DNA of 64,000 nt, taken from Roseobacter fucihabitans (lineage in GTDB: Bacteria; Pseudomonadota; Alphaproteobacteria; Rhodobacterales; Rhodobacteraceae). The notes under the pieces are model-generated. The model had not been told where the DNA came from and did no database searches. It was given only the letters and a program-made list of their open reading frames with translations. This document shows positions 1 to 8,996 of the stretch, one piece after another. Position numbers and translations under genes: made by a program. Where the stretch lies: positions 1,270,501-1,334,500 of the forward strand of contig NZ_CP143423.1 of NCBI RefSeq assembly GCF_014337925.2, read 5' to 3'. Every line of letters begins with the position of its first letter. Within the stretch, counting starts at the first letter, position 1.

Positions 1-104
1 AGTTCGGAGGGGTCCTGAAACCCGAACGCACGGTGCAGTTTTACACCGGCGCCTTCAAGGGTGGCTTGCGCTTTGCGGATTTCCAAGGTGGGTCGAAGCG
101 ACAT
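1..104 (-). CDS. Pirin family protein (5' end only)
   Basis: The first 34 codons of a gene that runs off the left edge, read on the minus strand. The peptide begins MSLRPTLEIRKA and continues with EGAGVKLHRAFGF, the characteristic opening of bacterial pirins, which are cupin-fold iron proteins; some act as quercetinases or redox regulators. An AGGAGA ribosome site lies about seven bases before the ATG at 104. The iron-binding histidines and the second cupin would lie outside the window, so activity cannot be judged. It is not co-directional with the next gene (314), leaving about 200 bases of shared upstream region. Confidence 0.85.
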   Translation of the reverse strand, partial: MSLRPTLEIRKAQATLEGAGVKLHRAFGFQDPSE

Positions 105-313
105 GGCACGTCTCCTGATGGCTTTGAGCAAGATGTAGGTATCACGCAGGGCACCACAATAGCTTTGGGGTGAACGGTTGCTGTGCGGGGATGCAGAGGT
201 AAATAATCACAAATTGTGATGCGTTATATCATATACATTCGTTTTGAGAATTAATGAGATGCGGTTATGTGCAAGGCATCCGATGTTGGATCAACCATCG
301 AAAGGAATCTCCC

Positions 314-532
314 ATGGTCTTCGAAACAACTGTTCAGGAAAGAAACGTGATGCCTCTGGCGGGGCGGGGGGTGGCAACGCTGCTCTTGGGGCTGGCCCTT
401 GGCGTCATGATCGGTGCGCTCTTGGCGCAGCGGGTGGATGACTTGCCAGCACCGGGCGTGATATTGCAGACGGGCGAGATCATCGGGGAAGACTGGCATG
501 GCAATGTGCGGCGGTCTTTACCCGCGCAATAA
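314..532 (+). CDS. Small single-pass membrane protein, unknown function
   Basis: A 72-residue protein. The ATG at 314 is preferred over an upstream in-frame one at 254 because AAAGGA sits eight bases before it. Residues about 17-40 form one hydrophobic helix (VATLLLGLALGVMIGALL), followed by a short hydrophilic tail. I do not recognise a family. It converges with the 4Fe-4S protein gene, whose stop codon abuts its own (532/533). It could be a membrane anchor or simply a short hypothetical; the good ribosome site and the clean membrane helix argue that it is real. Confidence 0.5.
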   Translation: MVFETTVQERNVMPLAGRGVATLLLGLALGVMIGALLAQRVDDLPAPGVILQTGEIIGEDWHGNVRRSLPAQ

Positions 533-1696
533 TCAACGCCGCCCCCACCAGTGGCTTGGTCTTTTACGTCCGCCGCGCTTGGCATCAAGCCAGAGCGCGG
601 CGCGGCGCAAGGGCGAAAGCGCCAGCTTCAACCAGACCCGGTGATACCATCTGCTAAAATCGCGGTTGAACGGGCAAACCCGCATGCAGATGGCACAATC
701 CGAGGCCAGTTTCGCCCAGAAGCCGAAACATTTTTCCGCATCCGAGGTCCATTTGCGCACGCCTTTGAGTGCGGAGATATTCGCGCCGCCGACCTGCGGC
801 GCGCCATAAGGCAAAGCCTTGACCGGGCAGGCATCCGCGCATTTCGTGCAGATGTCGCAAAACGCCCGCACGCCCAGCGGTTTGGGCGCGTCATGCGCAA
901 GCGGCAGCGACGTGAATATCTTGGAAAACCGCAAGCGTGGCCCGAATTCGGGCGTGATCACCATCTGGTTGCGCGCGTATTCGCCCAGGCCCGCCTTGAG
1001 CGCATAGGGGATCACGAGGGCTGTGTCATTCATCGAAGCGATCGCCTCATAGCCCAGATTGCGGATGTAGGCGGCAAGCTGCATGACGCTCGCGGCCTCC
1101 TGACTATAGGCGCGCCCGGTGGCAGCGCCAGCGGTGGCAGCCGGATAGGTGTCGAGCAGATCCGCGTCCATCTCATGGCCCAGAACGATCACGGATGTGA
1201 TCCCCTCGGGCAGATCATTGGGTGCATCCGAAAGATCGCGCACATCCACACGGCTGGAATAGTGCCAGCGCGGGTCACAACCGGTGATCCCGCAGAGGTC
1301 GGCCTTGAAAAATCGCGCGACCTTCTTGATTTCATGCGACATATTCTCGGGGCTGTCGATCTCCAACTGTACGGGCGCAATCGGCGTGTCTGCACTGATC
1401 GGGGCCTGAAACCCCTCGCGTCGTCCCTGATCGGCAAAGCGGTCCGTCATGATGTCGGAAATCAGCCAGGAGGCGTTGCGCAGCGCAAAATCGCGCTGGC
1501 CAAACCCGTCACCGCGCCGTGGCGTCGCTTCCATCCGGTAGGAGGCAAAGAAGGCATCGCTCGCCTTGCTGCGCACGCTTTGATCCCAGAACGCGCGGGT
1601 GAAGATATCGTTGCGCTGCGCAAACCGCTCGAAATCCTGCGTGACGTCAATTCCGGCGGCGGCGTCCGCGCGGGGCGGGGGTGAAGTGTCGCTCAT
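533..1696 (-). CDS. 4Fe-4S double-cluster protein, reductive-dehalogenase/QueG-like
   Basis: A 387-residue protein; ATG at 1696 chosen over a GTG two codons upstream. The C-terminal half carries two ferredoxin-type cysteine sets, CDICTKCADACP and CAICMRVCPFN, and before them the block GEYARNQMVITPEFG, which is typical of the corrinoid-binding domain shared by respiratory reductive dehalogenases and epoxyqueuosine reductase. There is no twin-arginine signal and no B subunit gene beside it, so a respiratory role is unlikely; the protein should be cytoplasmic. Function is inferred only at the superfamily level: it might be a catabolic dehalogenase-like or another corrinoid/Fe-S reductase. It is a single gene convergent with the small membrane protein. 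Confidence 0.75.
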   Translation of the reverse strand: MSDTSPPPRADAAAGIDVTQDFERFAQRNDIFTRAFWDQSVRSKASDAFFASYRMEATPRRGDGFGQRDFALRNASWLISDIMTDRFADQGRREGFQAPISADTPIAPVQLEIDSPENMSHEIKKVARFFKADLCGITGCDPRWHYSSRVDVRDLSDAPNDLPEGITSVIVLGHEMDADLLDTYPAATAGAATGRAYSQEAASVMQLAAYIRNLGYEAIASMNDTALVIPYALKAGLGEYARNQMVITPEFGPRLRFSKIFTSLPLAHDAPKPLGVRAFCDICTKCADACPVKALPYGAPQVGGANISALKGVRKWTSDAEKCFGFWAKLASDCAICMRVCPFNRDFSRWYHRVWLKLALSPLRRAALWLDAKRGGRKRPSHWWGRR

Positions 1697-1809
1697 GCGC
1701 ACAGCCTACGCGCGCAGGTCCTTGGGTCAATCTCAAAGGTCGCAAACAGACGCGACCCCGGCCCGAGCCGCGCCCAATTTGGGTTAAAGGCAAGAGAGCG
1801 GGAGCGGTC

Positions 1810-2754
1810 ATGAAAGTTGGGTTTATCGGCTTGGGTAATGTGGGGGGGAAGCTGGCAGGCTCGCTCATCCGCAATGGTATCGACGTGCAGGTACATGATT
1901 TGAATGCGGAATTTGTAGCCGGGATGGTCGCACATGGAGCCGTTGATGGGGAAAGCCCGGCGCAGATAATGCAGGCCTGTGACGCTGTGATCACCTGTCT
2001 GCCCTCCCCTGCGGCGTCGGCGGCGGTTCTGGAGGAAATGTTGCCGCATGTGGGTCCCGGAAAAATCTGGATGGAGATGTCGACCACGGATGGTGATGAA
2101 ATCAAGCGCCTTGCCGCTTTGGTGAGCGCACAGGGCGGTGCGGCGGTGGATTGTCCCGTCTCGGGGGGCTGTCACCGGGCGGATACCGGAAATATTTCGA
2201 TCTACGCGGGCTGTGATCGCGCGACGTTTGAGCGGGTCTTGCCAATTTTGACATGCATGGGGCGGCGGATCCTGCATGTGGGCGCGGTCGGTCATCCCAG
2301 TGTTCTCAAGGTCATGACCAATTATCTGGCCACGGCGAATTTGTTGACGCTTTGTGAGGCTTTGACGGTGATGAAGGCCGCCGGACTGGACCTGGGCATG
2401 ACCTATGAGGCGATTGCGATGTCGTCGGGGACGTCCTTTGTGCATGAAACCGAAAGCCAGTTGATCCTGTCGGGTGCACGCGATGTGAATTTCACCATGG
2501 ACCTTGTGCAAAAGGACATCGGGCTGTTTCAAAAGATCGCGGACCAGCAGGGCGTGCCGCTGGAAATCTCGCCCTTGCTGATCGAGATGATGAACGACGG
2601 GCAAAACCGGTATGGCGCGCGTGCGCAATCGGACCGCATGATCGAACGGCTCGAAGAGGCAACGGGGCTGAGCGTTCAGGCCCCCGGTTTCCCGCAGGAG
2701 CTGGTGGATGATGAGCCCGAAGAGCTCGGCTACGAGGTGGTGGTGACCCGTTAG
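1810..2754 (+). CDS. NAD(P)-dependent beta-hydroxyacid dehydrogenase (3-hydroxyisobutyrate dehydrogenase family)
   Basis: A 314-residue protein. The start at 1810 ([13 protein letters not shown]) opens directly with the Rossmann GxGxxG; the reading frame continues upstream but overlaps the neighbouring gene and has no homology there. Family signatures present: the nucleotide-binding glycine loop, the substrate-binding stretch DCPVSGG near residue 113, and the catalytic-lysine region [12 protein letters not shown] near 160. These enzymes oxidise 3-hydroxyacids or reduce the matching semialdehydes. Substrate cannot be told. Its last four bases overlap the end of serS, which is convergent. A second, shorter member of the family occurs at 63078. 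Confidence 0.85.
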   Translation: MKVGFIGLGNVGGKLAGSLIRNGIDVQVHDLNAEFVAGMVAHGAVDGESPAQIMQACDAVITCLPSPAASAAVLEEMLPHVGPGKIWMEMSTTDGDEIKRLAALVSAQGGAAVDCPVSGGCHRADTGNISIYAGCDRATFERVLPILTCMGRRILHVGAVGHPSVLKVMTNYLATANLLTLCEALTVMKAAGLDLGMTYEAIAMSSGTSFVHETESQLILSGARDVNFTMDLVQKDIGLFQKIADQQGVPLEISPLLIEMMNDGQNRYGARAQSDRMIERLEEATGLSVQAPGFPQELVDDEPEELGYEVVVTR

Positions 2755-4043
2755 GCGAGGGTGCCATCCGCCGTCAGCGTGGTTTTACCACCCAAATAGG
2801 GGGCGAGCACATCCGGCAGGATCACCGAGCCATCCGCCTGCTGGCCGTTTTCGAGCACCGCGATCAAACAGCGCCCAACGGCGAGACCGGAACCGTTCAG
2901 CGTGTGCACGAATTGCGGCTTGCCCCCGCCGGCGGGTTTGAAACGCGCATTCATGCGGCGGGCCTGGAAATCGCCGGTTGTGGAGACGGAAGAAATTTCG
3001 CGATAGGCGTTCTGCCCCGGCAACCACGCCTCGATATCGTAAGTGCGCCGCGCGCCGAACCCCATATCGCCCGTGCACAACAGGACTGTACGATAGGGAA
3101 TGCCCAAACGTTCAAGCAAGTCTTCGCCGCAACGTAGCATCCGTTTTTGTTCGTCTTCCGAGCGGTCGGGATGGGTGATCGAGACCATTTCGACCTTTTC
3201 AAACTGGTGCTGGCGCAGCATCCCGGCGGTATCGCGCCCCGCACTGCCCGCCTCCGAGCGGAAACATAATGTGTGCGCGGTCATGCGACGGGGCAACTCG
3301 CTTTCCTCCAGTACGTCGCCCGCCACGGAATAGGTCAGCGTGATTTCGGAGGTGGAGATCAGCCAGGCACCGTCGGTGGTTCGATAGCTGTCTTCGGCGA
3401 ATTTGGGCAGCTTGTCGGTGCCATACATCGCCTCGTCGCGCACCAGAACCGGCGTGTTATATTCGGTCAACCCGTTGTCATCCACATGCGTGTCGATCAT
3501 GAAGTGCGCCAACGCGCGGTGGATGCGCGCAACAGCCCCTTTGAGCATGACAAACCGCGCACCAGAGGTTTTGGCGGCGGTTTCGAAATCCATCGACGCT
3601 GCGACGCCGCCGATCTCGTAATGCTCTTTTGGGGTGTAATCGAAACCGGGGATCACGCCCCAGTTATTCACCTCGACGTTGTCGTTTTCATCCGCCCCCT
3701 GCGGCACGTCATCCGCGGGCAGGTTTGCGATCCAGGCGAGTTTTTCGTTTAACTGCGTGTCCAGCGCCTTGGCCTCGGCCTGAAGGGCTGCGACTTCGGC
3801 TTTTTTATCCCCAACCAGCGCGCGCAGACGTTCAAATTCGGCTTCATTGCCTGAGGCCTTGGCCGCGCCGACCTCCTTTGAGGCCTTGTTCTGATCGGCC
3901 TGCGCGGTCTCAGAGGCGTTGATCTTGGCACGCCGCGCCTCATCCAGCGCCAGAATCTCAGCTGCAACCGGGGCATCGCCGCGCCGCGCCAGGGCGGCGT
4001 CAAAGGCGTCGGGGGTCTCACGAATGGCACGAATGTCATGCAT
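2751..4043 (-). CDS. serS: Seryl-tRNA synthetase
   Basis: A 430-residue protein of normal length for the class IIa enzyme that charges tRNA-Ser and tRNA-Sec with serine. The N-terminus [22 protein letters not shown] starts the long antiparallel coiled-coil arm (to about residue 110, rich in K/E/A) that grips the tRNA variable loop. The catalytic core follows with class II motif 2 ([20 protein letters not shown]) and motif 3 near the C-terminus ([17 protein letters not shown]). It is monocistronic as far as the sequence shows, about 90 bases downstream of the protease gene on the same strand, and convergent with the dehydrogenase gene. Confidence 0.97.
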   Translation of the reverse strand: MHDIRAIRETPDAFDAALARRGDAPVAAEILALDEARRAKINASETAQADQNKASKEVGAAKASGNEAEFERLRALVGDKKAEVAALQAEAKALDTQLNEKLAWIANLPADDVPQGADENDNVEVNNWGVIPGFDYTPKEHYEIGGVAASMDFETAAKTSGARFVMLKGAVARIHRALAHFMIDTHVDDNGLTEYNTPVLVRDEAMYGTDKLPKFAEDSYRTTDGAWLISTSEITLTYSVAGDVLEESELPRRMTAHTLCFRSEAGSAGRDTAGMLRQHQFEKVEMVSITHPDRSEDEQKRMLRCGEDLLERLGIPYRTVLLCTGDMGFGARRTYDIEAWLPGQNAYREISSVSTTGDFQARRMNARFKPAGGGKPQFVHTLNGSGLAVGRCLIAVLENGQQADGSVILPDVLAPYLGGKTTLTADGTLA

Positions 4044-4131
4044 AGCATCTGTCCTTGGATCTGAGTCGGCGTTGCCGCAGTTTATGGCCGATAATTCAAC
4101 AACACGTAACCATCAGATTTTGCGCGCCCCT

Positions 4132-4887
4132 TCAAGGATCGCTCTGACCCGGCGTCGCGCGTGCCATCGCTGCGCGCCAATGCGATAACACCCAATCATC
4201 AATGGGTACGGCAATGCTGCGCGGGGGGGTGGCGTTCAGGCGCGCCGAAATCACGCCAATCACCATCCAGCCGTCGCCACCGCGTGCCAATACCGGCCCC
4301 CCCGAATTGCCCGCGATTACCTCACAATCCAGCAAAAGCCGTTCTGCATCGCTCCCGGCCTGTTTCGCGCAATCAAAGCGCCCGTTGATCACATGCGGTC
4401 GCTTTCGATGATATCCAAGAACGGCCAAATTCTGCACCGTGCGGCTGTCTGGTTTGCGCAGCGCGTGCGGCGTGACATCACCCACTTCAATCGGTGTGCT
4501 CAATTGGATCACCGCGATGTCGTGCCTGACCTTATCATCGCCCTGTTCGCCTGCGTAATCGGGGTGAATATCGATCCGTTTGGACAAGCGATGCGCGGCA
4601 AAGGAACCTCGGTCCCAACCGGCCACGAAATGCCGCGTCCTGTTGCGTTGCAAAACGGCGCTGACGCAATGGGCCGCCGTCAAAACAAGATCCGGCGCAA
4701 TCAAGGTGCCGGTGCAGGAGGATTTATCGCGAAAGCCAGCCGTATTGACCAAGCCCACCGCCACCCATTGTGCGCGCAGCGCGCCCGCCAGGGCAGGCAG
4801 GGGCTCCGCACGGACAGTTTGTACACTCCCGAAAGCCGCACCAAGGGCACTCAGGAGGATGAAAAGCAAAGCATATGGTTGGCGCAC
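4132..4887 (-). CDS. Secreted trypsin-like serine protease (S1 family)
   Basis: A 251-residue protein. The catalytic triad motifs are all visible: LTAAHC (His), HDIAVIQL (Asp) and GNSGGPV (Ser). There is no ATG; a GTG at 4887, preceded by GAGGG, gives a sensible signal peptide (QPYALLFILLSALGAAFG, cleaved around VRA), whereas the frame extends to a TTG at 4947 that would put a hydrophilic leader in front. Expected to act in the periplasm or outside the cell. Target proteins unknown. It lies upstream of serS on the same strand, about 90 bases away, probably transcribed independently. Confidence 0.85.
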   Translation of the reverse strand: MRQPYALLFILLSALGAAFGSVQTVRAEPLPALAGALRAQWVAVGLVNTAGFRDKSSCTGTLIAPDLVLTAAHCVSAVLQRNRTRHFVAGWDRGSFAAHRLSKRIDIHPDYAGEQGDDKVRHDIAVIQLSTPIEVGDVTPHALRKPDSRTVQNLAVLGYHRKRPHVINGRFDCAKQAGSDAERLLLDCEVIAGNSGGPVLARGGDGWMVIGVISARLNATPPRSIAVPIDDWVLSHWRAAMARATPGQSDP

Positions 4888-4947
4888 GCAAACCCTCGCG
4901 AAACAGTCGATGGCATCAAACCTGCACCGATTGATGCGCCCCGCCAA

Positions 4948-5547
4948 GGGAATAAGGCGGGGTGGTTTGGCATATCACAGCGGGCCTGATCGGGTTTTAT
5001 ATGCAGATAAATGAAAACAATACGTTATCAGGCCAGTTTCACAGGTGTTTTTATCCCACAGGGATAAAAGGCGACCCATTCGGATATTGCGCAGCTGAAA
5101 AGGGGTTCGATATGGCGGAAAATCAGGACCCGGTCTAGGAGAGGGCGGGGCGGCTGAGGTGTTCTTGCTGTGAGGTTTCAGATGCGAGGCTTCGTCCCGC
5201 TCGGTCTGCGTGCCTGAGCCGATCCGGCCCAATCGCTTTGGGTCCAATGGAGGGCGACCGGTTTCAAATAAATGCGCGCCCGTGCAGCCCCGGTGCCTTG
5301 CCGTGTGACCCGCTGGATATCGCCCGAAGGCACGCCGGGGGCCGCAGGAACCGCTCCTTGCCGCCTTAGCAGATCGCCAGAACCCGCGCGCCGCGCCGCG
5401 GATTACGTGTTCGACAACTGGCCTGATGAACCCTGGCTTTACGGTGGCGGAAACCCTCAACGCACCTTGCAATATCGGTGCCATCTGTGACTTTTACCCC
5501 TGTGGGGCCAGGTGCCTCAACGCGCTTGCCCGAACAAAGGTCGTGAT
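4948..5547. other. Intergenic region, no gene recognised
   Basis: About 600 bases between the divergently oriented protease and oxidoreductase genes. The open frames here, including a 169-codon minus-strand frame (4975-5484), are rich in R, G and P and show no recognisable motif, so I treat them as chance frames. The right end must contain the promoter of the gene at 5548. I see no strong inverted repeat. Confidence 0.5.
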
Positions 5548-7593
5548 ATGTCCAAAGATCCGCTGTTACAGCCCTATCAACTCAAGCATCTGACACTCAA
5601 AAACCGGATCATGACGACAAGCCATGAGCCCGCATACCCCGAAGACGGTATGCCCAAAGACCGCTACCGCGCCTATCACGAAGAGCGCGCCAAAGCCGGG
5701 GTTGCCCTTGCGATGACAGCCGGGTCCGCCGCCGTGTCAAAAGACAGCCCGCCGGTGTTCAATAATGTGCTGGCCTATAAGGATGAGGTGGTCCCGTGGA
5801 TCCGCAACCTCACGGATGCATGCCATGGCCACGGGTGTGCGGTGATGATCCAGCTGACGCATCTGGGGCGGCGGACGGCTTGGAACAAGGGCGATTGGCT
5901 GCCCTCTGTGTCCTCGTCAAAACACCGCGAACCGGCGCATCGCGCCTTTCCCAAGCTGGTCGAGGATTGGGACATCACTCGCATCATTTCCGATTTTGCC
6001 GATGCTGCCGAACGGATGAAAGCCGGGGGCATGGATGGGATCGAATTGCAGGTTTACGGCCATCTTCTGGATCAGTTCTGGTCGCCTTTGACCAATGATC
6101 TGACGGGCCATTACGGTGCCGATACGCTGGAAAACCGCATGCGCTTTCCGCTGGATGTGCTTGGTGCGGTGCGCAAACGCGTGGGCGCGGATTTTATTGT
6201 CGGTTTTCGCTATACGGCGGATGAGGCGCAAAAGGGTGGAATTTCGGCCGAGGACGGCCTGGTGATCTCCAGGAAACTGGCCGCAACGGGGCAGCTTGAT
6301 TTCCTGAATGTCATTCGGGGCCGCATTCATACCGATCCCGATATGACCGATGTCATTCCGGTGCAGGGCATGCCAAGCGCGCCCCATCTGGATTTCGCGG
6401 GCGAGGTAAAGCGCGCCACCGGCATGCCGGTCTTTCACGCAGCGCGCATCCCGGATGTTGCAACCGCGCGCCATGCAATACAGTCGGGGCAGTTGGATAT
6501 GGTCGGCATGACCCGCGCGCATATGGCAGACCCCCATATCGTACAAAAGATCATCGAGGGCCGGGAGCACGACATCCGCCCCTGTGTCGGCGCCACATAT
6601 TGTCTGGACCGGATTTATCAGGCGGGTGATGCGCTGTGTATTCATAATGCCGCCACGGGCCGCGAGCTGAGCATGCCGCATCAGATCGATCCCGCCAAAA
6701 CCCGTCGCAAGGTTGTGATTGCCGGGGCTGGACCGGCCGGGCTGGAGGCCGCGCGCGTGGCTGCCGAACGCGGGCACGCGGTTGTCGTGTTTGAGGCCCA
6801 GCCGGAGCCGGGCGGGCAAATCCGCCTAACCGCCCAAAGCGCGCGCCGTCGTGAGATGATCGGCATCATCGACTGGCGCATGGCGCAATGTGCCGCGCGC
6901 GATGTGACTTTTCATTTCAACACATGGGCCGGGCCGGAAGACGTGCGCGCCCTTAACCCGGATGTGGTCATTGTCGCCACCGGTGGCCTGCCCAATATAG
7001 AGCTTTACGAGACCGGGCAGGAGGCCGCGCATGTCGTATCCGCCTGGGACATCATATCGGGGGACGTGAAACCGGCGGGCGAGGTTCTGATCTATGACGA
7101 AAGCGGTGATCATCCCGGTTTGCAGGCCGCCGAGGTCGCGGCTGCGGCGGGTGCACGGGTCGAAGTGATGACCCCGGATCGTACCTTCGCGCCTGAGATC
7201 ATGGCGATGAACCTCGTGCCTTACATGCGGTCGCTGCAAGATAAGGACGTAACCTTTACCGTCACCCGGCGCCTGCTGGGGGTGGAGCGGGCGGGCAATC
7301 GGTTGAGGGCTCAGATCGGGACGGATTACAGTGATCATTCACGGGTGCAGGAATATGACCAGATTGTTGTAAACTACGGCACGATGCCGCTGGATGATCT
7401 GTATTTCGACCTCAAACCCCATAGCCGCAATGGCGGGGCCGTAGATCATGATGCGCTGATTGCCGGGCAGGCGCAGGCGCTGGTGCAAAACGAGAACGCG
7501 GGTTTCCAGCTTTTCCGTATTGGCGATGCGGTATCGGCGCGCAACACCCATGCCGCGATCTACGATGCCTTGCGGCTGATGAAGGATATCTAG
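5548..7593 (+). CDS. Old-yellow-enzyme/FAD fusion oxidoreductase, N-methylproline demethylase-like
   Basis: A 681-residue flavoprotein. The ATG at 5548 is used; an earlier frame start at 5512 lacks homology. Residues 1-370 form an NADH:flavin oxidoreductase (FMN) barrel beginning LLQPYQLKHLTLKNRIMTTSHEP. Residues from about 390 form an FAD/NAD(P) domain with the dinucleotide loop VVIAGAGPAGLEAARVAAERG. The linker carries CVGATYC...LCIHN. In 2,4-dienoyl-CoA reductase and trimethylamine dehydrogenase, four cysteines there hold a 4Fe-4S cluster, but here the second is alanine. This pattern and the overall look resemble N-methylproline demethylases of stachydrine (proline betaine) breakdown; that assignment is inference. 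It stands alone, with no betaine-catabolic partner genes beside it. Confidence 0.8.
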   Translation: MSKDPLLQPYQLKHLTLKNRIMTTSHEPAYPEDGMPKDRYRAYHEERAKAGVALAMTAGSAAVSKDSPPVFNNVLAYKDEVVPWIRNLTDACHGHGCAVMIQLTHLGRRTAWNKGDWLPSVSSSKHREPAHRAFPKLVEDWDITRIISDFADAAERMKAGGMDGIELQVYGHLLDQFWSPLTNDLTGHYGADTLENRMRFPLDVLGAVRKRVGADFIVGFRYTADEAQKGGISAEDGLVISRKLAATGQLDFLNVIRGRIHTDPDMTDVIPVQGMPSAPHLDFAGEVKRATGMPVFHAARIPDVATARHAIQSGQLDMVGMTRAHMADPHIVQKIIEGREHDIRPCVGATYCLDRIYQAGDALCIHNAATGRELSMPHQIDPAKTRRKVVIAGAGPAGLEAARVAAERGHAVVVFEAQPEPGGQIRLTAQSARRREMIGIIDWRMAQCAARDVTFHFNTWAGPEDVRALNPDVVIVATGGLPNIELYETGQEAAHVVSAWDIISGDVKPAGEVLIYDESGDHPGLQAAEVAAAAGARVEVMTPDRTFAPEIMAMNLVPYMRSLQDKDVTFTVTRRLLGVERAGNRLRAQIGTDYSDHSRVQEYDQIVVNYGTMPLDDLYFDLKPHSRNGGAVDHDALIAGQAQALVQNENAGFQLFRIGDAVSARNTHAAIYDALRLMKDI

Positions 7594-7989
7594 AGCGCGA
7601 TCAACCCTGGCCGGGCCACACGCGCGGTCCTGCGGCAGGTCGCAGCGATGCGCTGTTGCGCGGTTCTGGCACCGGTGTCGGTTGATTACCCTCAAGGGGG
7701 GAAAATCGTTCATTCCGGTATCCAATCGTCCACCGGCCCGAAAGGAACCGCCCAAGATCGCGCTGAGGGTCGGGTGAATCCGGTTCTTGAGGCATCAGTG
7801 CTACGCGTCTGCTCACGCAATGGCGTTGGCCAGACTAAGAGTATCACCCCGTGCCTTTGGTATCATTCATGATCTGGACCGGAACCACACTGGCGGTTTG
7901 AAAACCAGCGTTACGCGACATGATGCCTGCAACATTTGGATGGCCGCAACAGGTTTGGCTTGAAATCGGAGGCCCGCATGTTCCGCGGG
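7594..7989. other. Intergenic region between convergent genes
   Basis: About 400 bases between the stop of the flavin oxidoreductase and the end of the GntR regulator. No convincing coding frame. A short GCCCGC/GCGGGC inverted repeat near 7974-7990 lies right at the regulator's 3' end, but without a run of T it is not a clear terminator. Confidence 0.45.
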
Positions 7990-8703
7990 CTAACCCTTAT
8001 CCGAGCTGCCCGCACCAAATGCGGAGGCGCGTAACAACACTCTGCGCACTTCAACCAAATGGGCTTTCATGCGCTGTCGGCTCAGGTCGGCATCGCGTGC
8101 AACAAGCGCATCCAAAATCAGCCGGTGGTGTTCCAGGGCCGTATCCTGTGGTTCACCAAACAGGCCTGTGAGAGCGCCCATACGTTCAAACATGGGCGAG
8201 AACATCTGTGACCAGAGCCGGTCAATGATCCCCACCAGCGGTTCGATCCTGGTCGCCTTGGCCAGCGCGATATGAAAGGCATGATCCGCTTCACGGTGCG
8301 TGCCACGGCCATGGGCCGCTGCCATGGCCTCAATACTGATCTCCATGGCCATCAACTGAGTTGCATCAATGCTCGCAGCGGCTCTTGCCGCGATTTCGCA
8401 TTCAATCAACTCGCGCGCGTCCAGTAACTCCAAAGGACCAGCGCCCAGATCCGTATCTGTTGTGACACCGGGCTGGTCGACGTATATGCCGGACCCGGTA
8501 CGGATCGACACTTGTCCGGCGATTTCCAGTGCGATCATCGCTTCGCGAACCGTGGAGCGTGCCACCTTCAGCCGGTCCGAGAGGACCCGCTCGGAGGGCA
8601 GGCGCGTGCCGGGCAACAGAGCTTCTTGGGCGATGATCCCGGCAATCTGGTCTGCCACTTTACGGTAGAGCCGAAAACCGGGTTCGGGCGATTTCTTGTC
8701 CAT
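7990..8703 (-). CDS. GntR/FadR-family transcriptional regulator (UxuR-like)
   Basis: A 237-residue protein starting MDKKSPEPGFRLYRKVADQI; this ATG (8703) has GGGGCTCC just upstream and is favoured over a longer frame to 8787. Residues about 10-75 are a GntR winged helix (LPSERVLSDRLKVARSTVREAMIALE). The remainder is an all-helical FCD ligand domain with metal-binding-type acidic and histidine residues (HAFHIALAKAT, LEHHRLILDAL). It is divergent from the hexuronate TRAP/uxa/uxu operon, and three palindromic sites lie between, so it most likely represses that operon and is released by a hexuronate or an intermediate. The last step is inference from gene order and family. Confidence 0.88.
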   Translation of the reverse strand: MDKKSPEPGFRLYRKVADQIAGIIAQEALLPGTRLPSERVLSDRLKVARSTVREAMIALEIAGQVSIRTGSGIYVDQPGVTTDTDLGAGPLELLDARELIECEIAARAAASIDATQLMAMEISIEAMAAAHGRGTHREADHAFHIALAKATRIEPLVGIIDRLWSQMFSPMFERMGALTGLFGEPQDTALEHHRLILDALVARDADLSRQRMKAHLVEVRRVLLRASAFGAGSSDKG

Positions 8704-8773
8704 GGAGCCCCTTTGTTCCGTCCCCTTTAGACAGCTAACAGGCTGGCTTGCCAGAGGGAAGGCGGTTTTCAAA

Positions 8774-8790
8774 ATTGGTCTTGCCAAAAT
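8774..8790. promoter_or_regulatory. Candidate GntR-regulator operator 1
   Basis: TTGGTCTTGCCAA, an interrupted palindrome with TTGG/CCAA arms, lies about 70 bases before the regulator's own start. It resembles the two other sites in this gap, so autoregulation is plausible. Recognised by eye only. Confidence 0.45.
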
Positions 8791-8816
8791 GAAGAAATGC
8801 AGGCCATATCAATCAA

Positions 8817-8831
8817 ATTGGACGGACCAAT
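8817..8831. promoter_or_regulatory. Candidate GntR-regulator operator 2
   Basis: ATTGGACGGACCAAT: five-base arms ATTGG/CCAAT, and the inner bases also pair except at the first one. This is the best palindrome in the gap between the regulator and the TRAP operon and fits the TTGGTC-type half sites often bound by FadR-subfamily regulators. Confidence 0.5.
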
Positions 8832-8900
8832 ATTAAGAATCTGTTACTACTTCTGCCCAAATGACCAAATAATGGCTCAGGAAGTTGCCAATTTTTTTGA

Positions 8901-8915
8901 GTCTGGCCAGACCAA
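8901..8915. promoter_or_regulatory. Candidate GntR-regulator operator 3
   Basis: GTCTGGCCAGAC is a perfect 12-base palindrome followed by CAA, sharing the GACCAA half site with operator 2. It is about 85 bases before the dctP start and so is well placed to block the operon promoter. Confidence 0.5.
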
Positions 8916-8996
8916 ATTAATCCGGAAGATGCGACCAGGCCGACCTTTTTTGATCAAAGGGCGGTTCCGATAAATCACTCTAGGGAGGAACATCGA

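Noticed and set aside
4975-5484. 169-codon minus-strand frame upstream of the flavin oxidoreductase.
   Set aside because: Arg/Gly/Pro-rich without motifs or a ribosome site; typical of chance frames in GC-rich DNA.
7973-7990. GCCCGC/GCGGGC hairpin as terminator of the GntR regulator gene.
   Set aside because: Only 6 bp and no T run on either side; recorded in the intergenic entry instead.
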